Source: Gautieria morchelliformis (lineage: Eukaryota > Basidiomycota > Agaricomycetes > Gomphales > Gomphaceae). Taken from it: DNA of 64,000 nucleotides. Position numbers and translations under genes: made by a program. The stretch lies in assembly GCA_015179125.1 (NCBI GenBank), contig WHVA01000229.1, positions 62,001-126,000 of the forward strand. The letters are read 5' to 3'. Below, in pieces: positions 46,757-58,500 of this stretch (position 1 is the first letter of the stretch; every line of letters starts with the position of its first letter). Below the pieces are notes generated by a model, which saw only the letters and a list, made by a program, of their open reading frames with translations, did not search any database and was not told the origin of the DNA.

Positions 46757-48641
46757 ACGTGATGGACACTGTTAGAATGATGTCAGAAGTAATCGGAGAA
46801 GGCGCATTAACTCGAGCACAGAGGCAGACTCGACTCGACTCGCGGTGCGCATTGAATCGAGCGCAGGACAAGACCGATAGAAGCCCATATCTCTTCTGTA
46901 AGGCTTCCAAATCCAACCCAAGCGCCTCTGCGCCTATCCTCGACGGCGTGTTAACGCGTGCTCCAGCTGCTCTCAAAGCTCCAGCGGTACGCGGCACCGG
47001 ACGCGCTCAGCCTGCGCAGTTTGCCCGTGAACTCAAAGCGGTTCATCATGTCGTTCTCAGGGCGAGGTCGAGCGTCAGAACCTGAGAAAGCGTGGTTCGG
47101 CTCGTCGACGTCGACTTTGTTGGCGCCGTCGTGGGAGACAGCGCGAAAGGTGAGTGAGGGGGCCTAGACTGGGGTATGGAGAGCGGCCAGGCTGGTCTCC
47201 GGCTGGCGAGGGCGAGGGCTCCGGAAACGGAGAAAATCAGGGATCGGCGGCGACGGCTCCATGGACTGTGAATATGCTTGTGACCCAGTACTATGATACC
47301 TGCCACACGCAAGGGGAACGTGGGAGTAGACGTTGACGTCGAAGGAGATGTTGATCTGGAAGGACCACAAAGCTGAATCAGGCCTGATTCACTGATGAAC
47401 CGCAATCATACCACTGTTGCTGGAAATGAGTACTACAACAAATATCGCCCTTCGCCGTGCCTATGGTGCTGTAGCGACCCCCATTTCGAGGGGTTGGCAT
47501 TAGGCACAACGGAATGTACACTTCGGTAGAATTTACGGAAAAAGTGATCACCGAGGACGTTGACATTGATCCACGATTGGGACATCCATGGTGCATGTGG
47601 GGGGATAGTCACGCTGCTATTGTGACATCCCCTCGAGTCTTCCTTTATCTGGGATTGTTTGAGCTGTGGTGTGGAACGTTGCTTCGGGCCCACTCTTTTA
47701 GGCGTACCCATGGTACTGTGCTGCTGCCCTGTTCAGGATTGCCCGATTTCGGTGCGGCGGCGCGTACACAGCCTTCGGTACGGCATACGTACTAACTTGG
47801 AGTCACTCCCGTGGTCCCCGTGAGCCTGGGATAGGGAGCGGGGTGGGTCGGGGTGACAGAATGGTCAAGGATATGTGGGTCGGATGTGGTTTGAGTCCTG
47901 CGTGCTGGGATGCCCGGCGACGTGGCTTCCATAATTCTGCGAGCTTCGGCCGGACTGAATCAGTTGTGAGATCTGGGCGCGTACGCGCCCAGTATCCACA
48001 AACCCAACCGTTTCACCGGCGTGCTGGATGCGACGCCTGTCTGCGCATGGTACAGCGAGGGCCTGAGAAACGCGGTGATGCTGCTTGCGCGAGGGAGTGA
48101 TGGCTAGATCAGGCAGAAGACGTTTCGGAATAAGTGGGCCCTTCAGGGAATGAGCCAAATGTATCAGGTGAATGTCTATCCGCGAAACACAATCGGCGTC
48201 TACCGAACCGTGGATGTACTTATGATCAACGTCCATCGGGTGACTGAGGAGTTACGTGCAGCGGTCCTTTGCGGCTGGTCGCTTTGCTTGTGTGTCGAGG
48301 GTTAACGGTTGGGACTGGCATGGGGCGTTCCGCCAGCATCACACACCGTTACAGCAACGCAAAACCAGCACACGGTACGTGGTTTGGAAATGGGGCTTGT
48401 TATGAAAGACGCAGGACGCAAGGATTCAGGCACAAGCCACGTACGATCCAGTACTCAAGTACTCACCAAGGTCGAAGGAACCAACACCATATATCCTCTA
48501 ACGTGCCTTCCTCTCTGACTTGCCCCATCCACCCCTGGCCTCTAATTCATATACTCCTCGACGACGTCACTGTATCAATTTAACCTTTGGCGAACGAATC
48601 TACGCCGTATCGTCACCCTTTTACTAGCGTGTGCTTCCAAC

Positions 48642-48687
48642 GAAAGAGTTCGAGAGCAAAGACAAGCTTTGCTCTCAAAACTCTTTC
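48642..48687. other. inverted repeat, 20/21-bp arms, 5-nt loop
   Basis: GAAAGAGTTCGAGAGCAAAG, then ACAAG, then CTTTGCTCTCAAAACTCTTTC. The arms pair with one mismatch and one bulge. Strong potential hairpin. Confidence 0.6.
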
Positions 48688-49875
48688 ATTTCGTCCCCCA
48701 AGCTCAGACATGAGAGTATTATTTTGCCCCGCTTCCGAAGCAGAGTTAGTGCTGCGTCGTTGCTTACACTCCCCTATGATTTCGGACATATTATTGCAGG
48801 CGAACATCACGCGTGGTACGGGTGTTGTGATTTTGACTTGCGCTCCCCGGGGCTGTTAGATAGTGACAGTTGGGGTCATGGAGTGGTGCCAGGGAGACTT
48901 CTCGCGGACATTTGAGTCGCAGGCTTGCCGTCAGTCGCCGTGATTATTCGGAATGGGCTCGGACGTGGGATCTGGTGACATGCGATGGAAGTAACTACTG
49001 CTGGTGTGGCTGGCTACACTTATAGACGTCCGTATGGTGGGAGTGTGGTGTGACGGGACGTGGATGGTAATGGCCGCTAATGTTATATGTATGTCCGTCT
49101 CGCGGGTGTGCAATGATGGGTCAGCAAAGCAGATAATCTCCCGCAGGCTGGGAGCCTGGGGATGGTGATGTCACGGAAGGAGTCAGGATCTGGGCCAGAC
49201 ACGGAAGGGCGAAGGGGAAGATATATGACAGAAGATCTGGATGCGGTGTAGAGGGTGGCCGGGCGGTGTACGGTATTTCCGCGAAAAGGAATTGATTGCT
49301 CACGCGCATGTGGAAACGCCGATTTTCAGGCCCACGTTATCTCTGACGCGCGTCTTACCTGACTGGGTGGAGATTGCGTTGAGTATTGCGCGTGGATTAT
49401 GCATGCTACGCGTTGGTGTGGACAAGTCTTGGCACGAATCATCAGAATAGCGCTTGGGTCGTGCTCTTGTAGGTGGTTGTGAGACAACTAGGACGCGAGT
49501 CGCGACGCACTGTACAGTTACCCAGAACGTGACTCCTCAGAAGCCACTGCCACCATAAGAGCCCGTGGAGAACCGGCTACTTATCACGGTTGTGTATATA
49601 AATAGACAGATCACGCCGCGTATCACCGCAGCACCCACTCGCGCACCCTAGACTAAAGTCCCCGATCCCGACGCTAAATCCGAACATTCCATAATAAGAA
49701 TCTCCACCTCGGCCTCGGGCCTCTGTGCGCTGCGCGCTACTCACATGAACACGTCACTGCTTCGACGGAAGCAGCGATCAATGGAAGCATCCAGCGCCAA
49801 TCTCCAACTGACAACAGAAGCACAGACAGCGGCAAGTTGCCAAGATCAGGGGGAAGAAGCGCAAGAAGTGAAGTA

Positions 49876-49947
49876 GTCAGGAACCCGAAGCTAGGAACCC
49901 GAGGCCAGGAACCCGAACTTAGGACCCAGCAGTCAGGAACCCAAAGT
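49876..49947. repeat. 14-15-bp minisatellite, five units
   Basis: Units of the type TCAGGAACCCGAAG / CTAGGAACCCGAGG / CCAGGAACCCGAAC / TTAGGACCCAGCAG / TCAGGAACCCAAAG. Confidence 0.65.
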
Positions 49948-52068
49948 CGAAGCAATGCGCTAAGCGACACGTGGCGCCATGCGGACAATTCATCTCTCAA
50001 GCGCCGGAACAGTCACGTGGGAGAAACCGTCGTCTGGGGGACACAGCAGAACCTCGGATACGCAGAGCAGAGAGGACAACGCGGTATGTGTCTGCCTCCT
50101 CATAGCGCATCCATCCCGACACAGCACTGCCCACGCCCATCCACTACACGCTGCGTGGCACGTAGATAGACAGGTTGCGGCCCCGCGGCCCCGGGGGGTT
50201 GAGGGCCGACGCACAGGCTCTTGAAGAGGCCGGAAAGAACGGCCAATGGAAGGCAAAGGTGGGTGGGTCAGAACATGTCGCGCATGGTTATGTAAGGTGA
50301 CGACAGAAAGAGGAAACCAAACGGGCTCATCGAGTCTCGCCTTCACCCTGCATCCACTGCCAAGCCACCCGTTTCTAGACGGTCGGTCACCCAGCTCGGT
50401 TCACCCAGTGGAAGAACCCATCTGACGAAAAGGGTAATAGCTATGCACCGTCCTCAGACGGGGGATGCGCACTCACTCCCCCACTCTGAAACCATCCATC
50501 TCGACACGAGACAGGGACCATGCAGCATGAAAAGATAAGAAACGACGACGACGCTAATGCCGGAGGCACGAGTCAAATTCCCTCCGAGAGAAGAAGAAAC
50601 ACTCCCTGAGAATGCGAGCACGAAGCACACGACAAACATGACGAAGGAACACTCACCCCAGCGGCGTCCTCAAATCAACCCACCCTATCCTTCTCCAGCC
50701 ACAACCTGTCCTCACACGAATTGCCCATACCCTCAGCGTCGCCAGCAACCTCCTCCCTGTCATCAACGTCCTACTCGGCCGCCGTGGGGTACACGGAACG
50801 GGCGCCATATGCCAGCATAGGCGTTGAGGGTAGCCATTTTATGCTGGGACTGCTGGCCGTTGTGGGGAGGGCCCGGTCGAATTGACGGAGGTGGACCCAG
50901 GTGACGCCGTGGTGATGGAGCAGTGGGTGAAGGGGAGACGTGGACGGGGACTTTAAAAATTGGCTTCGGTGCCATTTTGTGGAAGCAGCAGCGCTGCGGC
51001 AGTTTTTTTTTTTTTTGGTGCTGATCCTGGGCTCGGGTTCTGCACGGTGCCGACGGAATCACTACCGTCCTGACCCCCTCGCGGTCAAATTTAAGGTATC
51101 CGCCTCAACGAAGGCCTCCCTCCAAGCATGTGTCGAACGCGAGCTGTTTACGCTCAACACTAGCCATGCCACGGCCGCATGCGTCAGACTCACGCCGGCT
51201 GGGTTAGGATGAGTGTGAGCCGAATTGACTCAGGATCGACTCATTGACTCCTTGACGCACTGAAGTCTCGATGTGTCATCCACCATACTCATTGAATGAG
51301 GTTTCGTCCGTCATTCATCGGTCGTGCCAGGCATTGTCTTGCCGTTTCATCGTCTCATGTCGTTCTCTCATCCTTCCATCTCATTTTCATCCTGTCGTCC
51401 TCTCATCTCATCGTCACACCCCCGTCATTCTCCCCTGTCTCAGAGTCCATGTGGGTGTGCGAGCGTGGACGCTCGTCATTCCGAGTCGTCCCACTCCGCT
51501 CATTGCATCCTATTGTCCTCTCACCGTCGCCTGCATCACATCCTCTAGCTCCAGCGACACCCAACGGCACCATTTAACCCTCCTCAACTCCAAGGGCCAA
51601 GAGAAACGAGGGACCCAAGAACAGCACGACATTCCCGACACATGGCGTAGACTGCGCACGTGGGCGTTCGACAGGTAGATGTGATGATGTCATGTGGTGT
51701 AGGAGTGGGTGAAGGCAAGAGTACTGTTTATATGGAGAGGAGTTGTGTGATGGAACGGGAGGCAGAACAGCAAGCGGAATGGAAAGAGACAGGAAGGAAA
51801 CGACAACGATGGAACAACAGGAAAGGTGAAGTGCCAACAAGCAGTCGGTACTAGCTCAGGGAGAACAAACCCGCACACGGACACGGTGCGGCACACCACC
51901 AGGGGTCCGAACTTAGTGGGAAGAGGGAGAAACCGTGGAAAGTGGATGAAGAGTGGCCCAGGACAGATATAAGCTAGGGTCGGAGGGTGGATAGAAAGAC
52001 TCTAGCAATAGACAGTTATTGAGAATCGCCAGTTACGCCACACATGACAGCCCCGATCAGGCACGCGC

Positions 52069-52190
52069 CACGGGATCACGATTACGTCACACATCGATTA
52101 CGCTATGGGATCACGATCACGCCACACGATCAAGATCACCCCTCGGTCATCAATAATGCCACGGGATCACGATCACGCCACGATCATCAA
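52069..52190. repeat. GATCACG-based minisatellite
   Basis: CACGGGATCACGAT and GGGATCACGATCACGCCAC recur at irregular spacing about four times, mixed with GATCATCAAT blocks. Confidence 0.55.
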
Positions 52191-52384
52191 TGGGTGCCCT
52201 GATCGGCGTGGTCCTGAGCGCTCTCGGTATATATATATATCGGCTACTCAAGCTCGGTGATATAAGAAAGAAGTATTGAGAGTACCGACTTGGTCAACCA
52301 TTGTCAGGATGGTAGGAGAATTAATCGTACCTTTCAGGCGCTCCATATCACGCCTGACATGTATATTCGAGTATTTCCCTGAAT

Positions 52385-53730
52385 AGCCCTGAAATGACGT
52401 TGCCGGTCGTTACATCCCATACCCGAATAGTCCTGTCTACGATCCCGACACAGTCCCTTTGCCGTGCTGCAACAACGCTACAGAGCTGACCGCGTTGGTG
52501 TGGCCCTCGAATGGTCCAGAAACGACCTCGCCGGTTGTGGTATCCTTCGCCAAGATCATGTCGTCAACCCCCGAGACTTTTGGGAATAATATATCAGATA
52601 TATCAGAACAGATATATTTGATGACTCAGGGAGTTGGGACTCTTCGTGCACCCCTGTGCACGGTATATGCGCGAGCTGACTAAGCTCTGTGGAGCGAGTG
52701 CGTCACTGATTGATGTAGGTCACGTGACCGAGTCGATAGAAGATTGGTGTCGATCCGAAGAACAGTCAGATCAAAAGCGTTCGCTTTTGAGATAGTATAG
52801 AGTAAACAGTGATAGTAGACTCTCAACCAAGAATTGGAATAAACTATCAACAAATGAGCTCTGTAGCTATCAAACAAGTCTACAGTTACTTCAGGAGGTG
52901 AAACAGCAATTCTGGATTGTTCTGGGTAATATTCTGGATTTTTTGTTCATACATTTATGGTAGCTACTTATACTAAAATAGTAGTGACTACCAGTGTTCA
53001 AGATAGTAACAGAATGGGTCAGGATAATGTGGAAATGCTCTACAGGCTGCATACAGCTGTGGAGCAGGAACAATGATGGGGATACTTGTCCTACTGACAA
53101 GTATCTAAGATGGGACCTTGGAGCAATGTACAAAGCCCCTTTCAAAATGTAATACAGCTCGTAATCAGTGGAGCTGGTCAGGGGAATAGAATAGAAAAGA
53201 AATCATGTGTGTCCTGTGCTGTGTGCCTACAGCAGCCTTGGCAAGGCATTTGCCATCTCTGTACCTCTCTCCTGAGGTAGCTATTCAGTACATCCATAGA
53301 TAGGACAGTGTACTGTAATCTCCATCGTGTCCGATGTCTCTGTATGGGTCTATTAGTCCCATAGCAATATTTCTTCTGACCAGGGCCCAGGTGCCTGCTT
53401 TCCAGGGCAGGCACTGCTACTGGTGCATGGATTATTTCTCCCAGATGTTAGCTCAGTTAGACGATTGTATAGACCTTAGAATAATGCTTGATATAGCTAT
53501 CCATTTATTCTAACAGAGACGATCCGTCCTCCGTCTTGACAGAACACCACAGAGTAAACAGACAGATGAATTGTGGTTGAAAGGTCCTGAAACGAGGCAG
53601 ATCGTGTTGGGATCTGCGGACAGCATGACCCAGAGTATAGGATGCAGAGACTCGCCTTACCATCAGGAATGGGTGTAACCTTCGAATCACTTTGAAACTG
53701 CATTGTCAGTCTCTGGGTGCCACACCCGGT
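52385..53730 (-). pseudogene. WD40-repeat gene remnant split by element R
   Basis: On the minus strand, 53730-53521 encodes the end of one WD40 repeat (RVWHPETDNAVS) and the start of the next (SVYSVVFCQDGGRIVS). From 52572 downward, it continues in register with DTTTGEVVSGPFEGHTNAVSSVA and a further repeat ending IRVWDVTTGN. At least one frameshift lies in the last repeat. The join across the insertion falls inside one WD40 blade and is marked by GAGAC on both sides. It is probably part of a second NACHT-WD40 gene, since the repeats resemble those in the 42-45 kb gene. Confidence 0.7.
52578..53515. mobile_element. solo-LTR-like element 'R', copy 2
   Basis: 938 bp with imperfect inverted ends (TTTTGGGAATAAT... 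/ ...ATTTATTCTAACA). It is flanked by the 5-bp duplication GAGAC (52573-52577 and 53516-53520) inside a WD40 repeat. It matches the split copy at 24316-26640. The near-palindrome TCAAAAGCGTTCGCTTTTGA is at 52771-52790. Consistent with an old copia-type solo LTR. Confidence 0.7.
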
Positions 53731-53836
53731 TAGTATTCTCTGGGCTCAGGCTGGGCCCAAAAGCGTGGGGTTGGGCTCGTCAAATTCCGAGGCCCGCCCT
53801 GACCCGAGCCCTGGTCGGGCTCGGGCCTGCGTGGGA
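53730..53836 (+). repeat. GC-rich dispersed repeat, copy e
   Basis: Starts TTAGTATTCTCTGGGCTC and ends CGGGCCTGCGTGGG. It lies between the WD40 remnant and the ankyrin remnant. Confidence 0.6.
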
Positions 53837-53862
53837 AGTAGATACCGCACACGCACACCTTC

Positions 53863-54034
53863 TCCACCGTTTGGGTTAGTATTCGCGCCATGTTCCAATA
53901 TCAGCCGAATGACGTCAACGTTACCACCATACGAAGCCGCTGACAATGCAGTGCCATGGTGGCGGACCCGTGTGAGGAGGACATACCTATTGCGTGCTAA
54001 GATGTGTGTCAGAAGACTGCTGTCAAGAAGCACG
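53863..54034 (-). pseudogene. ankyrin-repeat gene fragment
   Basis: The minus strand encodes one clear ankyrin repeat (GTALSAASYGGNVDVIRLIL, then EHGANTN). The preceding sequence near 53.98 kb, GGTATGTCC, could be an intron donor. Fungal NACHT-ankyrin receptors have this GTALSAASYGGN-type repeat. The rest of the gene is not recognisable. GC-rich repeat copy e truncates it on its downstream side. Confidence 0.6.
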
Positions 54035-54541
54035 GCAAGTATCTTTCACAATGCTCATTATGGCTCCAATGTCGGCGCAACAGAGATCGTGCAGCGAATG
54101 CCAGGCTCTGTACATCGTCGGCGCTGGCCGCGCCCGCGGCTCGGGTCTGCGTGCCTGGGATCGCCGTTTTCACATGCCCCGTCATTTCATTTCCTGTCAC
54201 ACGTGGCAGTCCGAATCCCCCACCCATGGACCCACTAACCTAAAATATTTTACATCACGTGATATTACCACCATGTCAACCCACAACGAACAAGGATGCG
54301 TCCACAATATATCTAAATTTACTTACTACTCTAAAAAAATTTCTTTTTCCTTGTCTCCTCACGCTGAGTTGCATGCAAGTCAACAACAGTGTGGTTCCAT
54401 TTACTCTTCACGACACTCGGCAGCTACCTTCGTCTCATCCCCTGATCCGGCCGCTGCGACCGCCAGCACGCTCCTCAAGACAGGAGGTAGAGTGAGCGCA
54501 CGCCCGCGGTGCACGTCGATGACACTGCAGGCATTGAAAGG

Positions 54542-54899
54542 TTTTCTGGTCTGAAAAACTGCCAAAAAAACTGTAAAGATTCTCCTAATATTTTTAGGGT
54601 TTTTTATGTAAAAAAACTATAATAAAATTTTATGTTTTTATTAGAATTTGTCGATCAAGAAAATTGTAAAAAATTCAAAGTTTTTTGCAGGGATTTTTAT
54701 GGGTTTCTTTGGGTTTTCACAAAGAAACTTATAAAAACATATAAAAAACCCTGGAAAAACTTTAAACTTTTTTACAGTTTTCTTGCTCAACAAATTCTAA
54801 CAAAAACACAAAAGTTTATTAAAGTCTTTTTACATTAAAAACACTAAAAAAATTTGGAATATCTTTACAGTTTTTTTGACAGTTTTTCAGACCAGAAAA
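54542..54899. mobile_element. fold-back palindromic element (MITE-like)
   Basis: The whole ~358-bp AT-rich segment is one imperfect palindrome. It starts TTTTCTGGTCTGAAAAACTG and ends with the reverse complement. The inner sequences (GTAAAGAT, TTAGAATTTGT, CAAGAAAA, TTTCTTTG) pair throughout with only scattered mismatches and a minimal central loop. It has no coding capacity. The exact target duplication is not clear. It would transcribe into a long hairpin RNA. Confidence 0.75.
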
Positions 54900-54909
54900 T
54901 TTTTATATG

Positions 54910-55079
54910 CCTCCACTGTGAGTGGCAGTCTGCCCACGGAATGGGGACTCGGCATCTCCTTCTTCCTGCCAGCTGCACTTGCCGGGAATTCGACAAGCTC
55001 GCCGACGGCATGCCCAGCCAGCAGGGGCTCAAGGCCGTGCCCAAAGAGGACTTGGACAAGAAGCACAAGGGGAAAAAGC
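54910..55079 (+). other. GC3-rich coding-like exon fragment left of gypsy-A copy 3
   Basis: Plus-strand open frame in which most third positions are G or C (…FDKLADGMPSQQGLKAVPKE, then DLDKKHKGKK). It suggests a host exon interrupted by the gypsy element. I do not recognise the family. Confidence 0.3.
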
Positions 55080-55581
55080 TGTCAGGGGACACCCTGTTTT
55101 CCATTTCCAGTTCCATTTCCAGTTCCGACACCACACCCAGTTCTGACTCCATTTCCGACTCCGCTTCCGGTTCCGATTCCATCTCCGCCTCCGCTTTCGG
55201 AAATGATTCCGCTCCTGGGAGAACTTCCACCAGTTCTGTTCGCCTCGCCAGTTCCACTCCAATTTCCAGCTTCCACTCTCGGAACAGTGTCAGAAATCAA
55301 GCAACTCGTGTAATAGGTGGCATCAAGGGTCGATCAAGGGTCAGGGTGGTCAGGGTGGTGCAGGGTTGATGGCGGGTGCCAAGTGTTGTCCCTGGCTGCG
55401 CAGCGTAGTATAATACGGGCTCGCTGACATTGGGGGTCCTTAGACTTTTCTCTTTGGATTTCCCCTTGTCAGGTGAGAATCCCCTCTCTTGTATGCTCTG
55501 TTCATTTATACATACTTTGGATTTCCCCTTGTCAGTTGTGTGGTAGTGTGATCTCCACAACTAGCCAGGGTTGCCCTTACA
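55080..55581 (+). repeat. 5' LTR of gypsy-A copy 3
   Basis: TGTCAGGGGACACC to GCCCTTACA, 502 bp. Confidence 0.87.
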
Positions 55582-58500
55582 GCAGAAAAGTCTCCCCTCT
55601 AGAGGACCGGCGGTCGTACTGCGCGTTGCAGCCGCCATAGGTGCGTTCGGAATCGGAGACAGCGACTCGGAGATCGCAACCTCTTCCGCACACACAGCGT
55701 AGGACAGCCCTTCTTCTTACGTCGAGCTCCCAACCCCGGAAATCCCGTCCCACATTTCTCCTTCCGACATGGAACCGGACGATCGTCTTCGGAATGTGGA
55801 GGAGGAATTGACGCGGAACCGGATGAAGACCGATGCAATTGAAACAGCCTTACAAGCGATTTTGGCTAAGTTAGATATTCCACAAAGTGGTGGAAATGAA
55901 ATACTGGATGATCCAGATTTCGGAAAAGCGGAACTGGCGGAAAAGAGGATGTCCGCGAAGTTAGCAAAGGTCAAACCCGCAACTCTGGCGGACTTTGACG
56001 GAGATCAGGAGAAGGGACGTGCATTCTTCAACACATGCAGCATCTACTTCGCAATTGTCGGAGACCTCTTTCCGAACGACCAGGCTCGGATTCACTGGAC
56101 ATTGTCCTTTTTCAAGTCGGACCGCGCAGCCCGTTTTGCAAACAAGGTGATCCGACACGAAGCAAAGGGCAAGGGGAACTACTTCCGGGACTGGGACGCC
56201 TTCGAGAAAACATTTTCTGACCAGTTCTGCCCGAAAAACGAGCAGCTCACAGCCCTTACAAAGCTCGAGGGGACCAGCTGGTACCAGGCCAAGGATCCGG
56301 TCGATGACTACATCGACCGCTTCCAGGAGCTCATCGACCTTGCGGAGTATGATGACGACAAGACGATCGTCATCAAATTCCGACGAGGACTTGATCCGAC
56401 ACTCCAGAACCAAGTTGCACTGCTTGGGGATGGAGCTCCGGATTTTGATGACCCGGAAGGGTGGTACCAAGCTGCACAGAGGGTGTCCCGGAACAGGGAA
56501 GCAAATGAGGCCTTCGTGGAGACGAGCCGGAACATGACACGCAGTTCCACTCGTCCTACTCCACCTGTGCCAAAACCCGGAAGCGCATTCATTCCCATGC
56601 GGAAAGTATTTCCGACGCTTGCTCCGCCTGCTCCTATTAGGAACCATAGCCATCCTCCCTCGAAGAGTGGCCCTGCCCCGATGGATGTTGACCGCATGCG
56701 CGGAAAAGGCCGCGGAACTATCACCTGCTTCTGATGTCAACAGCCAGGCCACTATGCCCGCGAGTGCCCCCAAGCCTTTGATATCCGGCTTGTGACCACA
56801 GAGGAGAAACTCGAGCTCCTTCCAGAGTTCCTCACACTTGCGGACATAAGCGGAGTGCCCACTGCGGAAGGAATTTCCGAAAATGCGGAACATGGTGCAT
56901 CGGAAACGGAAGATGCGTCGGATTTTGTGACACGCAGCGGGTGAGATGTGGGCCCCTGCTGCCTGTACATAACCGGTTTGCCTGTCTTTAAGTAGAGAAT
57001 GAAAAGCCCCCACTCCCCTCACTTCGTACAGACCCACCGGATAAAGTCACACAAAAACCAAATCCGACACCCCGTCTATCCCGCATCCGCCCTTGGGAGA
57101 GACGCCTTCCGAAGCGCTATGTTGTCGCTGTCACCCCTGGCCCCAAGTCATTAGTCATTAAGGTGGAGATCCAGACGACAGATACGGCGGAAGTCAAATC
57201 CGGACCCGCCCTTGTCGATTGCGGGGCCACTGGTCAGTTTATAGACCGGGACTATGTGGAACGGAACCGACTGACCACGCGGAAGTTGCAACGTGCAATC
57301 CCGGCATTCAATGTGGATGGAAGCCCCAATGAGGCAGGGTCTATCATGGAGATAGTAGACACAATTCTCCGCTACGATGGGCACTCAGAACGCACTTCCT
57401 TTGCAGTCACCAGCCTGGGGAAGCAAGACATCATCCTCGGGTTTACCTGGCTTCAGGAGCACAACCCGGAGATCAATTGGCAGACTCGGAAGGTACTGAT
57501 GAGTCGATGTCCAGCCAAGTGTCACATGTGCCGGTCGGAAGTGCGGAAGGAACGCCAGGAGCAGCGGAAGACCGAACGGCTCATACAGACATGTCGTTCT
57601 GGCCCCCATCCACTGCTTGCAGAAGAAGACTCGGAAGCGGAATTTGAACCGGATCCCACTCCCAATTCCGATTCCGATTCCGATTCCAATTCCGACTCCG
57701 ACGTCATCTGACTCGGCCCGGAAGACACTCTGGCGGAAGGGGAGCGCTTGCTGTACGTAAACCTTTCGCCGGAAGCGGAACACATCCGCGCCACCGGAAA
57801 TATTTCACAACGCCTTGCTGAAGCCTCCAAGAAGCATGATATAGCGGAGGCGGAAATATGGGAGTACCTGCGGGAGTTCGAGGACGTCTTTTCCAAGGAG
57901 TTGTTTGATGCCCTGCCTCCACGGAAGCTGAGGGACCACACCATCGAGTTGGAGCCTGGGTCAAAGCCCACCAACTGCAAAGTGTACCCACTGTCACCCA
58001 AGGAGCAGGTAGAGCTCGATGCATTCCTTGCGGAAAACCTCCGTACAGGGAGGATCCGCCCCTCCAAGTCACCCATGGCATCTCTGGTGTTCTTCATCAA
58101 GAAGAAGGACGGCTCACTCAGACTTGTGCAGGATTACCGGGCCTTGAATGCGATCCCGATCAAGAACCGGTACCCCATTCCACTCATTTCTGAACTAATC
58201 ACACCACTCCGCGGGGCAAGGTACTTCACTAAGCTGGATTCCGCTGGGGCTTCAATAATGGATCCGAGAGGGAGACGAGTGGAAGGCCGCATTCCGCACC
58301 AACCGAGGACTCTTTGAGCCGCAGGTCATGTTCTTCGGCCTCACCAACAGTCCCACCACATTCCAGATGATGATGAATGACATTTTCCGTGACATGATAG
58401 CAGAAGGGGTTGTCTGCGTCTACCTCGATGACATCCTCATCTTCACAAACACAATGTCTGAACATTGGGAAGTCGTGCGGAGAGTGCTGGAATGGCTCCG

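Larger units (their letters stand above)
46960..52300. other. gene-poor tract without recognisable genes
   Basis: Only short frames on both strands and no families I know. One plus-strand stretch (47046-47149, MSFSGRGRASEPEKAWFGSS) runs into GTGAGT and could be a first exon, but nothing follows it convincingly. A T13 homopolymer lies near 51004. Hairpin and minisatellite features inside the tract are listed separately. Confidence 0.35.

Noticed and set aside
51271-51678. Ser/His/Arg-rich open frames
   Set aside because: Built on TCATC-type simple sequence. Three overlapping frames are equally open and no motif is present.
52677-53455. Element R ending at TGACTAAGC / GTTAGCTCA
   Set aside because: These also look like TG...CA ends, but they have no matching flanking duplication. 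The GAGAC-flanked borders 52578-53515 restore the WD40 repeat and are preferred.
54865-55313. Glu/Ser-rich small proteins on several frames
   Set aside because: They come from the TTCCGA-type hexamer block of the gypsy-A LTR, which is open in all frames. Only the frame continuous with the chromodomain is worth noting.
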